Positions 1 through 8,788 of a DNA stretch of 64,000 nt are shown here, piece after piece. Every line of letters begins with the position of its first letter. The stretch's first letter is position 1. The notes under the pieces were generated by a model, which worked only from the letters and a program-made list of their open reading frames with translations, ran no database searches and was not told the origin of the DNA. The translations under genes and the position numbers were made by a program. The stretch covers positions 124,001 through 188,000 of the forward strand of contig NZ_CP063813.1 of the NCBI RefSeq assembly GCF_015277815.1, given 5' to 3'. The DNA comes from Microbacterium atlanticum (lineage in GTDB: Bacteria > Actinomycetota > Actinomycetes > Actinomycetales > Microbacteriaceae).

Positions 1-205
1 ACGCCTGCCAGTTCCAGTCGGCCGAGACGATGGGTTCGCCGAGGAAGGCTGCAACGATCCACTGCAGGATCCCCGCGCTAATGATGATTGGCAGCGTGTA
101 CATGCTCGCGTTCCACCCGCGGGCTTCCTCATCGCCATTCGCGCACCAGGACGAGACCGAAAGACTTACCCAAGCACAGACGACAATGACGGCAAGTGTC
201 GCGCG
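1..205 (-). pseudogene. 5'-truncated membrane-protein gene fragment
   Basis: Read leftwards from 205 there is one open frame that runs off the left edge. It encodes a hydrophobic stretch (LAVIVVCAWVSLSV), a polar loop, and a second hydrophobic helix (LPIIISAGILQWIVAAFLG), so it looks like part of a small integral membrane protein. An in-frame TGA lies at 206-208 and no ATG, GTG or TTG occurs before an internal Met near 103, so the natural 5' end is missing. The insertion-sequence remnant begins just beyond this point, which suggests the element or a later deletion removed the start. The family is not recognisable. The rest of the gene lies outside the window. Confidence 0.45.
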
Positions 206-256
206 TCAGACTTTGTGGCAGGACGATTGATTGAGTCCTGAGCGGAGAGTTTGACC

Positions 257-397
257 ATGGGTAGACCACCAGTGATCCCGGTGGAGAAGAAGGCGAGGAT
301 CGTGCTGAGCATCCTCGCTGGCGAGATGACGATCGCCGAGGCGGCTCGGCGTGAAAAGGTCAGCGAGCTTCACCCTGCAGTCGCGCGATCTCACTGA
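257..397 (+). pseudogene. IS3-type transposase OrfA, N-terminal remnant
   Basis: The frame starts at ATG 257 and reads MGRPPVIPVEKKARIVL, followed by LAGEMTIAEAARREKVSE. This is the typical N-terminal helix-turn-helix start of the actinobacterial IS3/IS481-type OrfA, whose usual continuation is EQSIGRWK. Here homology ends abruptly at codon 37, and ten unrelated codons later the frame hits TGA (395-397). Full proteins of this family have about 100 residues, so less than half is left and the DNA-binding domain is incomplete. It cannot be a functional transposase subunit. Confidence 0.7.
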
Positions 398-497
398 AGC
401 TGAGCGGAACCGCTACAACGACGCTTTGCGCAAGCGCGCTGTTGAAATCAGCCGCAAGCGGGCTGGCAAGCCCAAGACGCAGACATGGCCGATTTAG
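366..497 (+). pseudogene. C-terminal fragment of an unidentified basic protein
   Basis: A second frame overlaps the end of the OrfA remnant and runs from 366 to TAG at 495-497. It encodes a charged helical tail (RDLTEAERNRYNDALRKR, then AVEISRKRAGKPKTQ). The sequence looks like genuine coding sequence with strong helix propensity, but it has no start codon and its upstream part is absent. It is best explained as the 3' end of another gene joined to the insertion sequence by a deletion. I do not recognise the family. Confidence 0.35.
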
Positions 498-691
498 CGA
501 GCGCCTCCCGTCCTTGGGCTTGAAACTGAGCGATCCGAATGCGGGCAGTGCACCCGCAAGGGGCGTTGGGGGCTCGCCGCATGTAGCTCGTTTGGTTACC
601 CTCACGGTCCGAGTGGCCAACTCGAGTTCAGGAGTTGGAGTTTCGCGAGCGTCGTACGCCACGAATCGGTCATTATCGCTCCTCCTGGTGT

Positions 692-922
692 CGGGGTCTC
701 GACGCTATCGAGCGCTTCCGACATCGCGGCTAAGGCGACTGGATGCACGGCGCCCGCCACACCCCCGCCAGCGTGCACCGCCCGCATACGGATCCTCGAA
801 CCGCGGGCTGACGCGGTGCGGTTGGGGATCGTCCCTGCTGGTCACCAGGATCCACGACTCGAGTTGTCGGCGGACTCCCTGGGAGGCATACACTGCCCGC
901 CGCTCCGACCGGTTCGCCCTGA
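692..922 (+). pseudogene. IS3-type transposase OrfB, degenerate C-terminal remnant
   Basis: The frame contains DWMHGARHTPASVH, a signature close to the C-terminus of IS3/IS481-type integrase-like transposases. After it comes a degenerate version of the usual proline-rich tail (RVVGGLPGRHTLPAAP). Internal TAA and TGA codons interrupt the frame on either side of the motif, and the final stop is at 920-922. The catalytic DDE core that should precede it is not present anywhere in the window. This is a dead remnant of the same element as the OrfA start at 257. Confidence 0.6.
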
Positions 923-992
923 AGCGCGCGCCGACGGGAACCATGCTCGGTGCGGGGGAACGCTATCGGGTGCGCATCTCGGCATCCACCGG

Positions 993-2681
993 TCAGTTCG
1001 GAGGGTGGATCTCGTACGGGATGCCGTTCTCCCTGAGCCGTTCGAGCACCTGGGGGTCCGCGCCGACAGTTCCCGACTTCTCGCTCACGTAGAAGTGGTA
1101 AGCGACGCTCTTGATCTTTCCGGACTTGAGAGACTCGACGTCGCGGGCAATCTCTTCCCGGATGTGCGTGCTCCACGGCGCGTACCCGGCTTTGACCTCC
1201 GCGCACGACAACTCCGTAGCACCGCCGGAGCAGACATCAAACTTCCGCGTGGGCCGTGGGCCGCAGGCCGCGGTGCACGAGTCCGGCACGTCGACCGTCA
1301 CCTGGACCTTGACGTTCTCGGCACCCTCAGCGTCCAGCTTCGCGGCATGGGCCAACTCAGCGTTGCGGCCAATTTCGTTTCGAGTGTCCCCGGTGATCGC
1401 CGCCTGTCGCGACCCTATGGACGACGGGCGCTGCTGGACTTCCTCCATAAGGTTCGCCCGTCGCGTCGGGCCCATGCGGGTGAGATCCGCATCGGTGAAG
1501 CCGCGTGACGTGAGGTTGTCCCAATTGGAACCCCACACCGCTTTGCGCAACGTGAGCTGCCAGCTGTAAGGGACGTCGATGCTGCCGACCCACTTGTCGA
1601 CCTGGACGCGGAGCTCCGGTAGTCGCTTGACGAACTTGACAACCTTGGGTGTGATGGCCGTCAGCCCGATCACGGGCACCAGGCCCAGCGCCGATAGCGT
1701 GGCATCGGCATAATCGCCCCGTAGGGCCTGCGCGAGCGAGTCCCTGAAATCTCCGACGGCCCCTATCGCCTCGCCGACGCCGGGAACGACGATCGTGCCA
1801 CCTTGGGTGACGTTCCCAGCAAGCCAGGCGACGGAATCACGCTCGTCCCAGGCACCGAGGACCGCACCGACGTAGAAGTCCTCAGCCAATCGCGCGGGGT
1901 CAGGAGGGATGGCCGGTTCGAGGGGATCGTACGCATCGGCCGCGTGCGAGATCTCGTAATCGTCGTTGTATCCATCGCCATCCGAGTCAAGTGCTCGGGG
2001 GTCGGTATCGTACGCAGTCACTTCGCTGAAGTCCGAGCGCCCGTCGCCGTCCGTATCGCGGGCCCACGAGTCGGTACCCAGGTCGTACTCATCGAAATCC
2101 GTCAGGCCGTCGCCGTCGGAGTCCGCAACTAATGGGCTTGAGATCGCCTCGTAACCAGCGCTCCCCGCCTCCAGGAGCACCCCACCGGCCTCCTCGGCAT
2201 CGGTGACCCCATCACCATCGGTGTCCGGGTTCATCGGCTCGGTCAGATAAAGGACGCCCTTCGTCGTCCGCCACCCCTCTACTTCGGTCCTGTCCTCAAG
2301 CCCGTCGTCGTCGGAATCAGACTTCGTAGGGTCGGAGATACCCGCATAGATCGTCCTGCCCGGTGACTCGGAGACAGCCTCGCCGGCCTCTTCGGAGTCG
2401 TCTAGGCCGTCACCGTCCGTGTCCGCGTAGTGCGAATCGGTGACATACACTGTGCCACCGCTAGTGCGCCATCCCGATTCCTCGACCGCATCGCTAAGCC
2501 CATCGCCATCACTGTCGCGCGGGATCGCCACCAGCCCCCCGACCACGACAACAGCAGCCACGACGCCAGCGAGCAGCGCAAGAAGCCAAGCCAGCCCCCG
2601 CTTCCGAGTGGTCGTCCGGGGCGGCAACGGGTACTCGTGTTGCGCCGGCTCGGCATGATCCCTCACCCGCCAATCATCCAT
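993..2681 (-). CDS. Polymorphic-toxin-like protein with TSP3 repeats and a nuclease-like C-terminus
   Basis: This 562-residue protein has a short cytoplasmic N-terminus and one membrane anchor (LAWLLALLAGVVAAVVVVGGL). Seven thrombospondin type 3 calcium-binding repeats follow (DSDGDGLSD, DTDGDGLDD, DSDDDGLED and similar). Next is a segment rich in VPGVGEAIGAVGDFRDSL and ALGLVPVIG, resembling the pre-toxin linkers of polymorphic toxins. The last 150 residues carry KFDV (D482) and AEVK (E495, K497), the D...ExK pattern of restriction-endonuclease-fold toxins, plus several cysteines. I chose ATG 2681 because an AGGTGGAG-like site precedes it; the frame stays open to 2858 but that extension looks non-coding. 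The toxin role is inferred from architecture. No immunity gene is evident downstream, where the decayed IS lies. A surface nuclease without toxin function is the main alternative. Confidence 0.7.
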   Translation of the reverse strand: MDDWRVRDHAEPAQHEYPLPPRTTTRKRGLAWLLALLAGVVAAVVVVGGLVAIPRDSDGDGLSDAVEESGWRTSGGTVYVTDSHYADTDGDGLDDSEEAGEAVSESPGRTIYAGISDPTKSDSDDDGLEDRTEVEGWRTTKGVLYLTEPMNPDTDGDGVTDAEEAGGVLLEAGSAGYEAISSPLVADSDGDGLTDFDEYDLGTDSWARDTDGDGRSDFSEVTAYDTDPRALDSDGDGYNDDYEISHAADAYDPLEPAIPPDPARLAEDFYVGAVLGAWDERDSVAWLAGNVTQGGTIVVPGVGEAIGAVGDFRDSLAQALRGDYADATLSALGLVPVIGLTAITPKVVKFVKRLPELRVQVDKWVGSIDVPYSWQLTLRKAVWGSNWDNLTSRGFTDADLTRMGPTRRANLMEEVQQRPSSIGSRQAAITGDTRNEIGRNAELAHAAKLDAEGAENVKVQVTVDVPDSCTAACGPRPTRKFDVCSGGATELSCAEVKAGYAPWSTHIREEIARDVESLKSGKIKSVAYHFYVSEKSGTVGADPQVLERLRENGIPYEIHPPN

Positions 2682-3153
2682 CACGCCACCGACTCCACCT
2701 CCGCAGAGGGCGTGGTCGAGACCCTGTACGGTCGCGCGTCGTCGTCGTTGGGCCTCGACGACGACTCGTGCAAAGTCCGCATCGAGGTGCCGGTATCGAC
2801 TCGATGCACGGTCACGTTGCCCGACGGAGCCTCGCACGATGTCGCGAGTAGGGTGCACGACTTCACTTGCGTAGGCAGGCGCACAGCCACCGAACCCGTG
2901 GCGTCCTAACAGCGCCAGCGTCGGATTCGCCCGGCAGGGTTCGGTGTCGACGGCGCTCGAACACTGGTCAGTAACGGCGCCGAAAACGTTCAGAGTTCAC
3001 GCGCCGCCGACATTCGGCACCGCACAGACGCGCAGGACGGTCGCAGCACACGTGCGCATCTTCAGGGCACCGTGTCGTGTGCCCGCCACATTCCCTCATC
3101 GTGCGTTGCGCGTAAGGGGATCGAGGTGAGGCTCGCGGTTCAGTCTCGCTCCC
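2682..3153. other. Intergenic region without a supported gene
   Basis: This 470-bp gap separates the toxin-like gene from the end of the surface-protein gene transcribed in the same direction. It should carry the promoter of the toxin-like gene. The open frames in it have poor coding character and no ribosome sites, and I see no convincing terminator hairpin or repeat. Confidence 0.4.
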
Positions 3154-4467
3154 TTACGGCCAGCGCACAGTCAACGTAGCTCCCTTGCTGCCAGCGTTCG
3201 TATGGACAACAACCATGTCTTCAATCTCCTGGATGCGCGACCCCGTTATCGGTCCGTCGATGATTACGTCGAAGTAGACGGTCGCATTAGCTCTAGGTGC
3301 GTACGAGCCAACGTTGATCCCCGTGTCGACGATCTCGTCACTGCTCGCAGGGTGCCTATCCGTGGATGCGTTGGACCATTGCGTGCTGCCAGTGACGTAG
3401 TGCATGTTGTCGGGCAAGTCGACGGTGAACGTGACATCGTCCTGCATCGTCGTACCCGTATTTGTGTAAGTGCCCGCGACGGTTACCTGCTGTCCCGGGA
3501 TTCCAACGAATCGGTTCGCCCATTGATCTGTGCCGTCTATTTCAGCCAGCGCCTCGACGTCGAAGTCGGGCCGGTCAATTCGGATCTTGAAACTCACCCA
3601 GCTGTTGCATCGCTCCCCGGCGGGTAGAACGCCATCGAGGGCGTCGCAGCCGATCAGCACGCCTTCCTCGAAGAGTGAGTCCGAGAGCAGTGCGCCGTTC
3701 GCGTCACCGCCTGTGTGAAGCATTGCGGAGTCGCTCACGTAGCGAAGCGCGTAATCGACACCTTCGGTCTCTGCCACCCAAGCCATCCCGGCCCAGATCT
3801 TTTCTGGTGAGACGTTGGACGCTGTGACGAATGCCTCGGACGCCGCATCGACTCCACTGGCCACTGCGGGTATCTCCACGCGTACACGAACGCCTTCGGC
3901 AGCCTCTCCTCCCTCGGACGCGTCGTTGTTGACGATAACGGCCACGTCGTAGACCATGCCGGGAACCGCGACGACGGAGCTCGACCATGTGGCGTCATCA
4001 TCGTCAGCCAGCCGCACAACCATGAACCCGCGCTCGTCCCCGAAGCTCGGGTCGTCCACGACAGAGTTGAGCATTGCCCCCTGTGGGCGGGCGTCGTGTT
4101 TCGCGAGGCTACGACTAGGCCCCCACCCGCCCAGCGGAACGGGCGTGGTCGTCGGAATCGGCGTGGCTGATGGCGTTGCGATGGGAGTCGACGCGGTCGT
4201 GGGCCCAGGCCCCGGGCCGGGTTGCGTCTGTGACTGCAGCCCGATTACTCCGACCATGATCGCGAGTACCCCGGCCCCCAGGCCAATGCCGCTGCCCCAC
4301 GCTGCCCACGGATGCCTGCGCACTGATTCCTTGAATCGCCCCCATCCTGAGCCATGCGGGGGTCGGTGCCTCCACAGGAAGGTGAGGAGTGCAATGACGA
4401 TCGCGGCGGGAACGCCGAAGACGATCGTCGTGCCGCCGATCAGCAGCAGATCGAACAGCCAGGCCAT
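3154..4467 (-). CDS. Membrane-anchored surface protein with repeat-like extracellular domains
   Basis: This 437-residue protein starts with two hydrophobic helices (residues about 4-30 and 55-78) separated by a basic loop. A Pro/Thr/Ser-rich wall-spanning linker follows (PGPGPGPTTASTPIATP) and then about 320 residues of beta-rich sequence. The last part (GIPGQQVTVAGTYTNTG, TFTVDLPDNMHYVTGS, ATVYFDVIIDG) resembles DUF11/CARDB-type surface adhesin domains that describe gains and losses of terms such as 'tonic' beta strands. No LPXTG sorting signal is present; anchoring would be by the N-terminal helices. It lies upstream of the toxin-like gene in the same orientation with a 470-bp gap, so cotranscription is uncertain. 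Binding partner unknown. Confidence 0.75.
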   Translation of the reverse strand: MAWLFDLLLIGGTTIVFGVPAAIVIALLTFLWRHRPPHGSGWGRFKESVRRHPWAAWGSGIGLGAGVLAIMVGVIGLQSQTQPGPGPGPTTASTPIATPSATPIPTTTPVPLGGWGPSRSLAKHDARPQGAMLNSVVDDPSFGDERGFMVVRLADDDDATWSSSVVAVPGMVYDVAVIVNNDASEGGEAAEGVRVRVEIPAVASGVDAASEAFVTASNVSPEKIWAGMAWVAETEGVDYALRYVSDSAMLHTGGDANGALLSDSLFEEGVLIGCDALDGVLPAGERCNSWVSFKIRIDRPDFDVEALAEIDGTDQWANRFVGIPGQQVTVAGTYTNTGTTMQDDVTFTVDLPDNMHYVTGSTQWSNASTDRHPASSDEIVDTGINVGSYAPRANATVYFDVIIDGPITGSRIQEIEDMVVVHTNAGSKGATLTVRWP

Positions 4468-4655
4468 GGACGGAGCATATCGGGGGCAGGAGGACCCGGG
4501 TTCCCCCCCCGCTCGCGCACGCTTCCCTTGCGACCGGCGCCCGCTCGAGCATCACGCACGCAGTCAATCGCGGTGGAGGATCTGCTCGATCGTCGCCGCC
4601 CTGAACATCAGCGCCGCCAGCGCCGCAAGTGGCTGAGCTGGCGGGACCGGCACCG

Positions 4656-5055
4656 CTAACGCGCGCGTCGGGTGCGCGTCTTCTTCCGCTCCGCTTCACG
4701 CGGCAGCCGTATCGGTGGCCGGCGGCGCGGGCGGCCGATCGGATCCAGCGCAACGAGGACCGCAACGAACCACACGAGGACCCACCCGGCACCCGCCAGC
4801 ACGCCGAATATGCTCGCGCTGACCGCACCGTCGAACGAGTAGATCAACGCGAAGATGATCGCAAGCGGGATCAGTGTGAGATACAAAGCTGGCCAGAACC
4901 ACGACCGACGCGGAACGCCCCACCCTGGCGCCGGTGGCAGCGGCTTCTTGTTCAGGTTCAGATTCGCCAAGTCTTCTCGATCCAGTCCGAAGGCGGAACT
5001 CGACCTTATCGATGGACTGCGCGATTCGCGCGGTGTCCGCGTTGGAGATCCTCAT
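4656..5055 (-). pseudogene. Small two-helix membrane protein, probably frameshifted
   Basis: From ATG 5055 the frame reads MRISNADTARIAQSIDKVEF and then continues into nonsense. The downstream frame, starting without an ATG, reads FGLDREDLANLNLNKKPLPP and continues through two membrane helices (about FWPALYLTLIPLAIIFALIY and SIFGVLAGAGWVLVWFVAVL) to a basic tail. Removing a single C near 4998 joins the two halves into one smooth protein of about 132 residues (KVEFAFGLDREDLANL). The only start in the second frame is a TTG at 4970 with no clear ribosome site. I therefore see either a frameshift mutation or a sequencing error. Function unknown. Confidence 0.6.
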
Positions 5056-5351
5056 TGAGGCGATTGCCCGCCCATGGTGCCGCTTGCGTCCTACGCCCGC
5101 CCTAGCTCAAGGACTCACCGCCGCAACCCCTCGAGCGGTCTGGCCCGGCATCAGGCCGCGATTGGTTCGAATGCTCGAGAGCGGGACGGCTTCCGATCGT
5201 CGCCCGCTTAGGGATCCGACAGCCAGCAACCCAGGAGCCGTCTGAGTGGCGGGAGTCCGCCGCTCGGCGGGTTGACTCGCGCCTCCCCCCACCTTCCGCG
5301 CTCCAGCGCGCCGGGGCACGACTCTAACGCCGCCCGCAAGACAATAGGGTG

Positions 5352-8171
5352 ATGACTCAGTCGGCGTTATATGGGCGTGATGGCGACCGTGCCGCAATCA
5401 CCGCATCGCCCAATGGACTGCTGCTCGTTGTGGGTGATTCTGGCATCGGCAAGTCGTCGTTTCTCTCCAGTCTGACGGCGTGGCCGGGAGAGCCCCTCGT
5501 TTCGCGTCCTATAGTTCTGCGTTCAGTTGAGGGATCACTGCAGACGGCGCTCGCGGATGCGATTAGTGATTGCATTACCCAATACCTCGACAGCGCGACC
5601 GATGTTCGTGACGCATGGGTCGTGGTGAAGTCGATCGCCGATCGAATCGGAACCGTCACGGGGCGAGAGGTTGGGCGGGCGGTTGTCGCGGGCGCTCTCG
5701 CTTACGCCGAGTCGAAGCTGGGTAAGGAAGCAGTTGCGATTGGCAAGAAGGTGCTTGGCGATATCGCTAAGGGCGGCGTCCTGGGTTTCGACGATCAGCT
5801 CGCAGCCATTCGAGTCCCTGACCGTGCAAGCGAGCTGTGTGAGATCGCCGCTGGACTGAGCGAAGCTACAGGGCGGCCGGTCGTGTTGCGGCTCGACAAT
5901 GCCGAGCGCCTCTCACCTGGGGACCACGGCCTGCTGGCGGAACTCGCTGGGTGCACCGTGGGCGACGTGCGGATCGTCGTATGTGTAACGCCGCATCACC
6001 AGGCCGGCGACGAGATCATCCGCCAGGTGACCCTGCGCGGTATCGAGCCGCATTTGCTGGGCCCCCTCGACCGCCCAGCAGTCGAGCAGTGGCTGCAATC
6101 CGAGCAGATACCACGCGGTAGGTGGGACACGATTTCCCGACTCTCTAGCGGGTACCCCTTCTTCATTGCCGATGCTGTTCGGTTGACCGGCGCGGGGGAG
6201 TCGCTGGACGGGATCACCGCGCCCGACGGGTTCGAGGCACTCCTGCGCGCGTCATGGCGGAGCATTCCGGAAAGCATCAGAGCGACGGTGGCGAAATTGG
6301 CGCCGTTCGCCAACCCGCCCAGCGACGACTTTATCCGCGAGTACCTGGGGTACGACGTTCTGCAGTGGGGGATCCTGACAGATTCGCTAATTGATTCGGG
6401 GATCTTCGTCCACCGGTCGGACGGTGAAGCATGGTTTCACGATCGGCGGCGAGCATTCATCTGGGACCGGGTGCTCACAGCAAAGCAGCGCGCGCACGTC
6501 GCCGAGTCGGCGTTCAATGCGGTCGCAAAGTGGTTGGAGAGCAGGAGCGAAATCGAACCGTGGGTTCCGTCGGCGACCGCGGTTCTCGCGCGAGAGACGA
6601 AGCCTGCGGCGGGGAGCCTGATTGGCGAACTCCTTGCGTTGCCAGACGACGCCATCGCCTTGCTCTGGGGCCTTATCGAGGTAATAGAACCAGGTTCCGC
6701 ACTAGCCCCCTTCGCAGAGATCGGCGAAGCGGTGCGCCACGCCGAATCGCGTTCTGGTCGAACGATCGATGCGCTCCGAGTCCTGACGCAATTGGAATCA
6801 CAGGGCCTGGTCGAGACGAAAGAGGCCGAGGATGCACGGCTTGTTCGCAGCATGGTTCGTCACAACACTGAGTATGCAGCGTTGCTCGGCGAGGTTCTGC
6901 TACGTTTTCACGCCTCCCCGCGGCCCCGGTTCGCGTCAGCGGCTTTCGATGCCTTCATTCGTCCAGCCCTCGGAACGTTCAGTGCGGCGATCGTTACGTT
7001 GGGCAGCTCAACCCTGGTCGAGCACAAACATCACCTGAGGCTGCTTAGAGACCCCCAATCGATTGGGAGTAGCGAGAAGCTATTGGCCCTCGGCGGAACC
7101 GTGACCATCGAAGACCAGCAGCTGAGCTTTACTGTTGCGCTCCCTACTCGCGAGACGAGAGCCGAAGCGGAAGGATCGATGCGCGCGATTGGCGAGCTCG
7201 CCTCCCGTGTGCAACTCGATCGATTACTAGCGCTGCCGCAGCCGCGGTTGCGGTATGCCCGCTACCGCCTGGCGGTTGAGGCGATGTCTCCCGATCTCGG
7301 AAGCACCCTACAGCCACACAAAGGCGAAGTCATGGAGAGTCTGGACCAAAGGACGAAGCTCGCACAAGCACTCGCATCGGTGAGCACAACTGATGAAATC
7401 GAAATTCTAGGGCTTGGGCGCCGACGCTTTCTCACTGCTGCGCGAGGGGCTCCGCAATCCTGGACAACGTTCGAGGTGAGAACCGAGATGCCTCAGGCCA
7501 CACTGGATATTTCAGAGCTAGAGCCGCGACGCCACGACCCGCTACTTGAACTGAGGCTACGCGAGCATGGCATTCTCGACGGCCGTGAGCGGATGGCGAC
7601 AACGGTCCACCGCTACGGGAAGAACCTATCGATGCCGCATCCGCTGGCAGCATTGCTGGACGATATCGATCAGGCCGGCGAGAAGTACAACTCGGGGCTT
7701 CGCTCAGTGCTCTTTGCGCCGGACGCCGACACGCTTCACCGGGAGATTGTCGCGGAACGGAAGCGCGTCGCCGAGGTTATCGGTGCATTGGAATCGGCGG
7801 GCGTAGTAAACGCGACAGTTCCTGGGCGGTCCCTCCTCCTCGCGTTCTGGGAGGATAGCGACACCGGTTGGGTAAGCGACTTCGGCAGCTGGACCGCTTG
7901 GGCTCTCGAAGTCGACGACGGCCAAGACACTGTCGTCGTGCTGCGGCTCCCACATCCGCCTGATCGTATTTCCCGGTGGCCCGCGAAGGTGCCGGACGTG
8001 TTCGTCGATCAGGTCGGCGCGAAGGTTGTCTCCTCGCAGGACGGAGATGCGAGTTCGATCATCGCGCCGCTCTTGGGCTACGCCGATCGAGACGCTCGGA
8101 TGATGGACCTTGAAGGTCCTCTAGGCAGGATAGTGCGCAGCACCTACGACATCGTCGGCGACAGCGAGTGA
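5352..8171 (+). CDS. STAND-type P-loop NTPase, candidate defence sensor
   Basis: This 939-residue protein has a Walker A motif, GDSGIGKSS (G28-S36), close to its N-terminus. A Walker B-like strand VVLRLDNAE (D182-E185) follows, and then a winged-helix-like region (SSGYPFFIADAVRLTG; VAKLAPFANPPSDDFI) typical of AAA/STAND signalling ATPases. The remaining 600 residues are mixed alpha/beta and match no family I can name; they could be the sensor. There is no signal peptide or membrane helix. Start ATG 5352 is used; the GTG just before it is possible. The stop overlaps the start of a nuclease gene by 4 bp (GTGA), so the two are translationally coupled. STAND ATPases coupled to nuclease effectors are common in antiphage systems, but the function here is inferred. 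Confidence 0.8.
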   Translation: MTQSALYGRDGDRAAITASPNGLLLVVGDSGIGKSSFLSSLTAWPGEPLVSRPIVLRSVEGSLQTALADAISDCITQYLDSATDVRDAWVVVKSIADRIGTVTGREVGRAVVAGALAYAESKLGKEAVAIGKKVLGDIAKGGVLGFDDQLAAIRVPDRASELCEIAAGLSEATGRPVVLRLDNAERLSPGDHGLLAELAGCTVGDVRIVVCVTPHHQAGDEIIRQVTLRGIEPHLLGPLDRPAVEQWLQSEQIPRGRWDTISRLSSGYPFFIADAVRLTGAGESLDGITAPDGFEALLRASWRSIPESIRATVAKLAPFANPPSDDFIREYLGYDVLQWGILTDSLIDSGIFVHRSDGEAWFHDRRRAFIWDRVLTAKQRAHVAESAFNAVAKWLESRSEIEPWVPSATAVLARETKPAAGSLIGELLALPDDAIALLWGLIEVIEPGSALAPFAEIGEAVRHAESRSGRTIDALRVLTQLESQGLVETKEAEDARLVRSMVRHNTEYAALLGEVLLRFHASPRPRFASAAFDAFIRPALGTFSAAIVTLGSSTLVEHKHHLRLLRDPQSIGSSEKLLALGGTVTIEDQQLSFTVALPTRETRAEAEGSMRAIGELASRVQLDRLLALPQPRLRYARYRLAVEAMSPDLGSTLQPHKGEVMESLDQRTKLAQALASVSTTDEIEILGLGRRRFLTAARGAPQSWTTFEVRTEMPQATLDISELEPRRHDPLLELRLREHGILDGRERMATTVHRYGKNLSMPHPLAALLDDIDQAGEKYNSGLRSVLFAPDADTLHREIVAERKRVAEVIGALESAGVVNATVPGRSLLLAFWEDSDTGWVSDFGSWTAWALEVDDGQDTVVVLRLPHPPDRISRWPAKVPDVFVDQVGAKVVSSQDGDASSIIAPLLGYADRDARMMDLEGPLGRIVRSTYDIVGDSE

Positions 8172-8785
8172 ATCCCCGGTCCGACCGAGAGCGCGCCCGC
8201 GCTGATGCAGCACAATCACGGACCTGCCTGCCAGCCGAGTTCGACTACGAGGCGGCGGAGCACTGGCCGCACCGGCGCTTATCGGTCGAACGCCTGCTGT
8301 CCGCCCCGCTTCCGCCCAACGCCCGCAAGCGGATCGCTCGGGATGAGGCGGCGGCATATGGTGGCGGTGTGGCGAAGAGGACTGAGAGCGACGAGCACTA
8401 CGTCCTTGATCTATGCGACGCAGTCCTCGCGGCTGCCGGCCACCGGCAGGCCCGGTTCGACTGGCTCCGTGGTGATTTGTCACCGACGTCAGGCCGTGCA
8501 GCTCGGTTGCCGGTAGACGGATATTGGCCCGAGCACGGGTTGGTCGTGGAGTTCCAGGAGAAGCAGCACACCGAGTCAGTGCCGATCTTCGATCGGCGCG
8601 CGACCGTGTCCGGCGTTCCTCGCGGTGAGCAGCGGCGGCTGTACGACGTGCGCAAGGCCGAGCTGATCCCCGCTCACGGCGTTCGGCTCGTAGTCATTCA
8701 CAAGAGCGAGTTTGAAGTTCGGCGCGACCGAATCGTCCGCACTCCCGACCGCGATACAGCTGTCGTGAGACGCAGGCTCGCCTAA
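8168..8785 (+). CDS. PD-(D/E)xK / Vsr-like endonuclease, candidate effector of the STAND pair
   Basis: This 205-residue protein begins at GTG 8168 inside the stop of the NTPase gene. Its core reads LPVDGYWPEHGLVVEFQEKQH (D117, E128, Q133, H134). It aligns in pattern with the D-x(10)-E-x-D-G-x-Q-H core of Vsr/DUF559-like nucleases, where a short acidic strand is followed by a hydrophobic strand ending in the catalytic glutamate. RRLYDVRKAELIPAHGVRLVVI follows, matching the usual 'D..K...l...G..lv.I' strand. In place of the D-G pair it has Q130-E131, so the metal site may differ. The first 70 residues are charged and of unknown role. Two hairpins follow directly. DNA cleavage is inferred from the fold pattern; the partnership comes from the overlap. 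Confidence 0.65.
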   Translation: MNPRSDRERARADAAQSRTCLPAEFDYEAAEHWPHRRLSVERLLSAPLPPNARKRIARDEAAAYGGGVAKRTESDEHYVLDLCDAVLAAAGHRQARFDWLRGDLSPTSGRAARLPVDGYWPEHGLVVEFQEKQHTESVPIFDRRATVSGVPRGEQRRLYDVRKAELIPAHGVRLVVIHKSEFEVRRDRIVRTPDRDTAVVRRRLA

Positions 8786-8788
8786 TAG

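Larger units (their letters stand above)
240..922 (+). mobile_element. Decayed IS3-type insertion sequence with internal deletion
   Basis: The left part encodes the start of a transposase OrfA (from 257). The right part encodes a degenerate C-terminus of an integrase-like OrfB (692-922). Between them most of the roughly 1.2 kb of transposase expected for this family is missing, and an unrelated coding fragment (366-497) is present instead. I could not identify convincing terminal inverted repeats or target-site duplications. The element sits between the truncated membrane gene on the left and the 3' end of the toxin-like gene on the right. Confidence 0.6.

Noticed and set aside
705..944. A 79-codon minus-strand frame just after the toxin gene, considered as an immunity gene
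   Set aside because: It is antisense to the OrfB remnant, has no ribosome site and no compact protein character.
442..1508. Overlapping plus-strand open frames across the IS remnant and toxin 3' end
   Set aside because: They are Arg/Ser-rich without motifs; the transposase remnants and the toxin gene explain the coding signal in other frames.
2682..2858. N-terminal extension of the toxin-like protein by 59 codons
   Set aside because: The extension has antisense-like Arg/Gly/Val composition, while ATG 2681 has a ribosome site and starts a normal cytoplasmic lead before the membrane helix.
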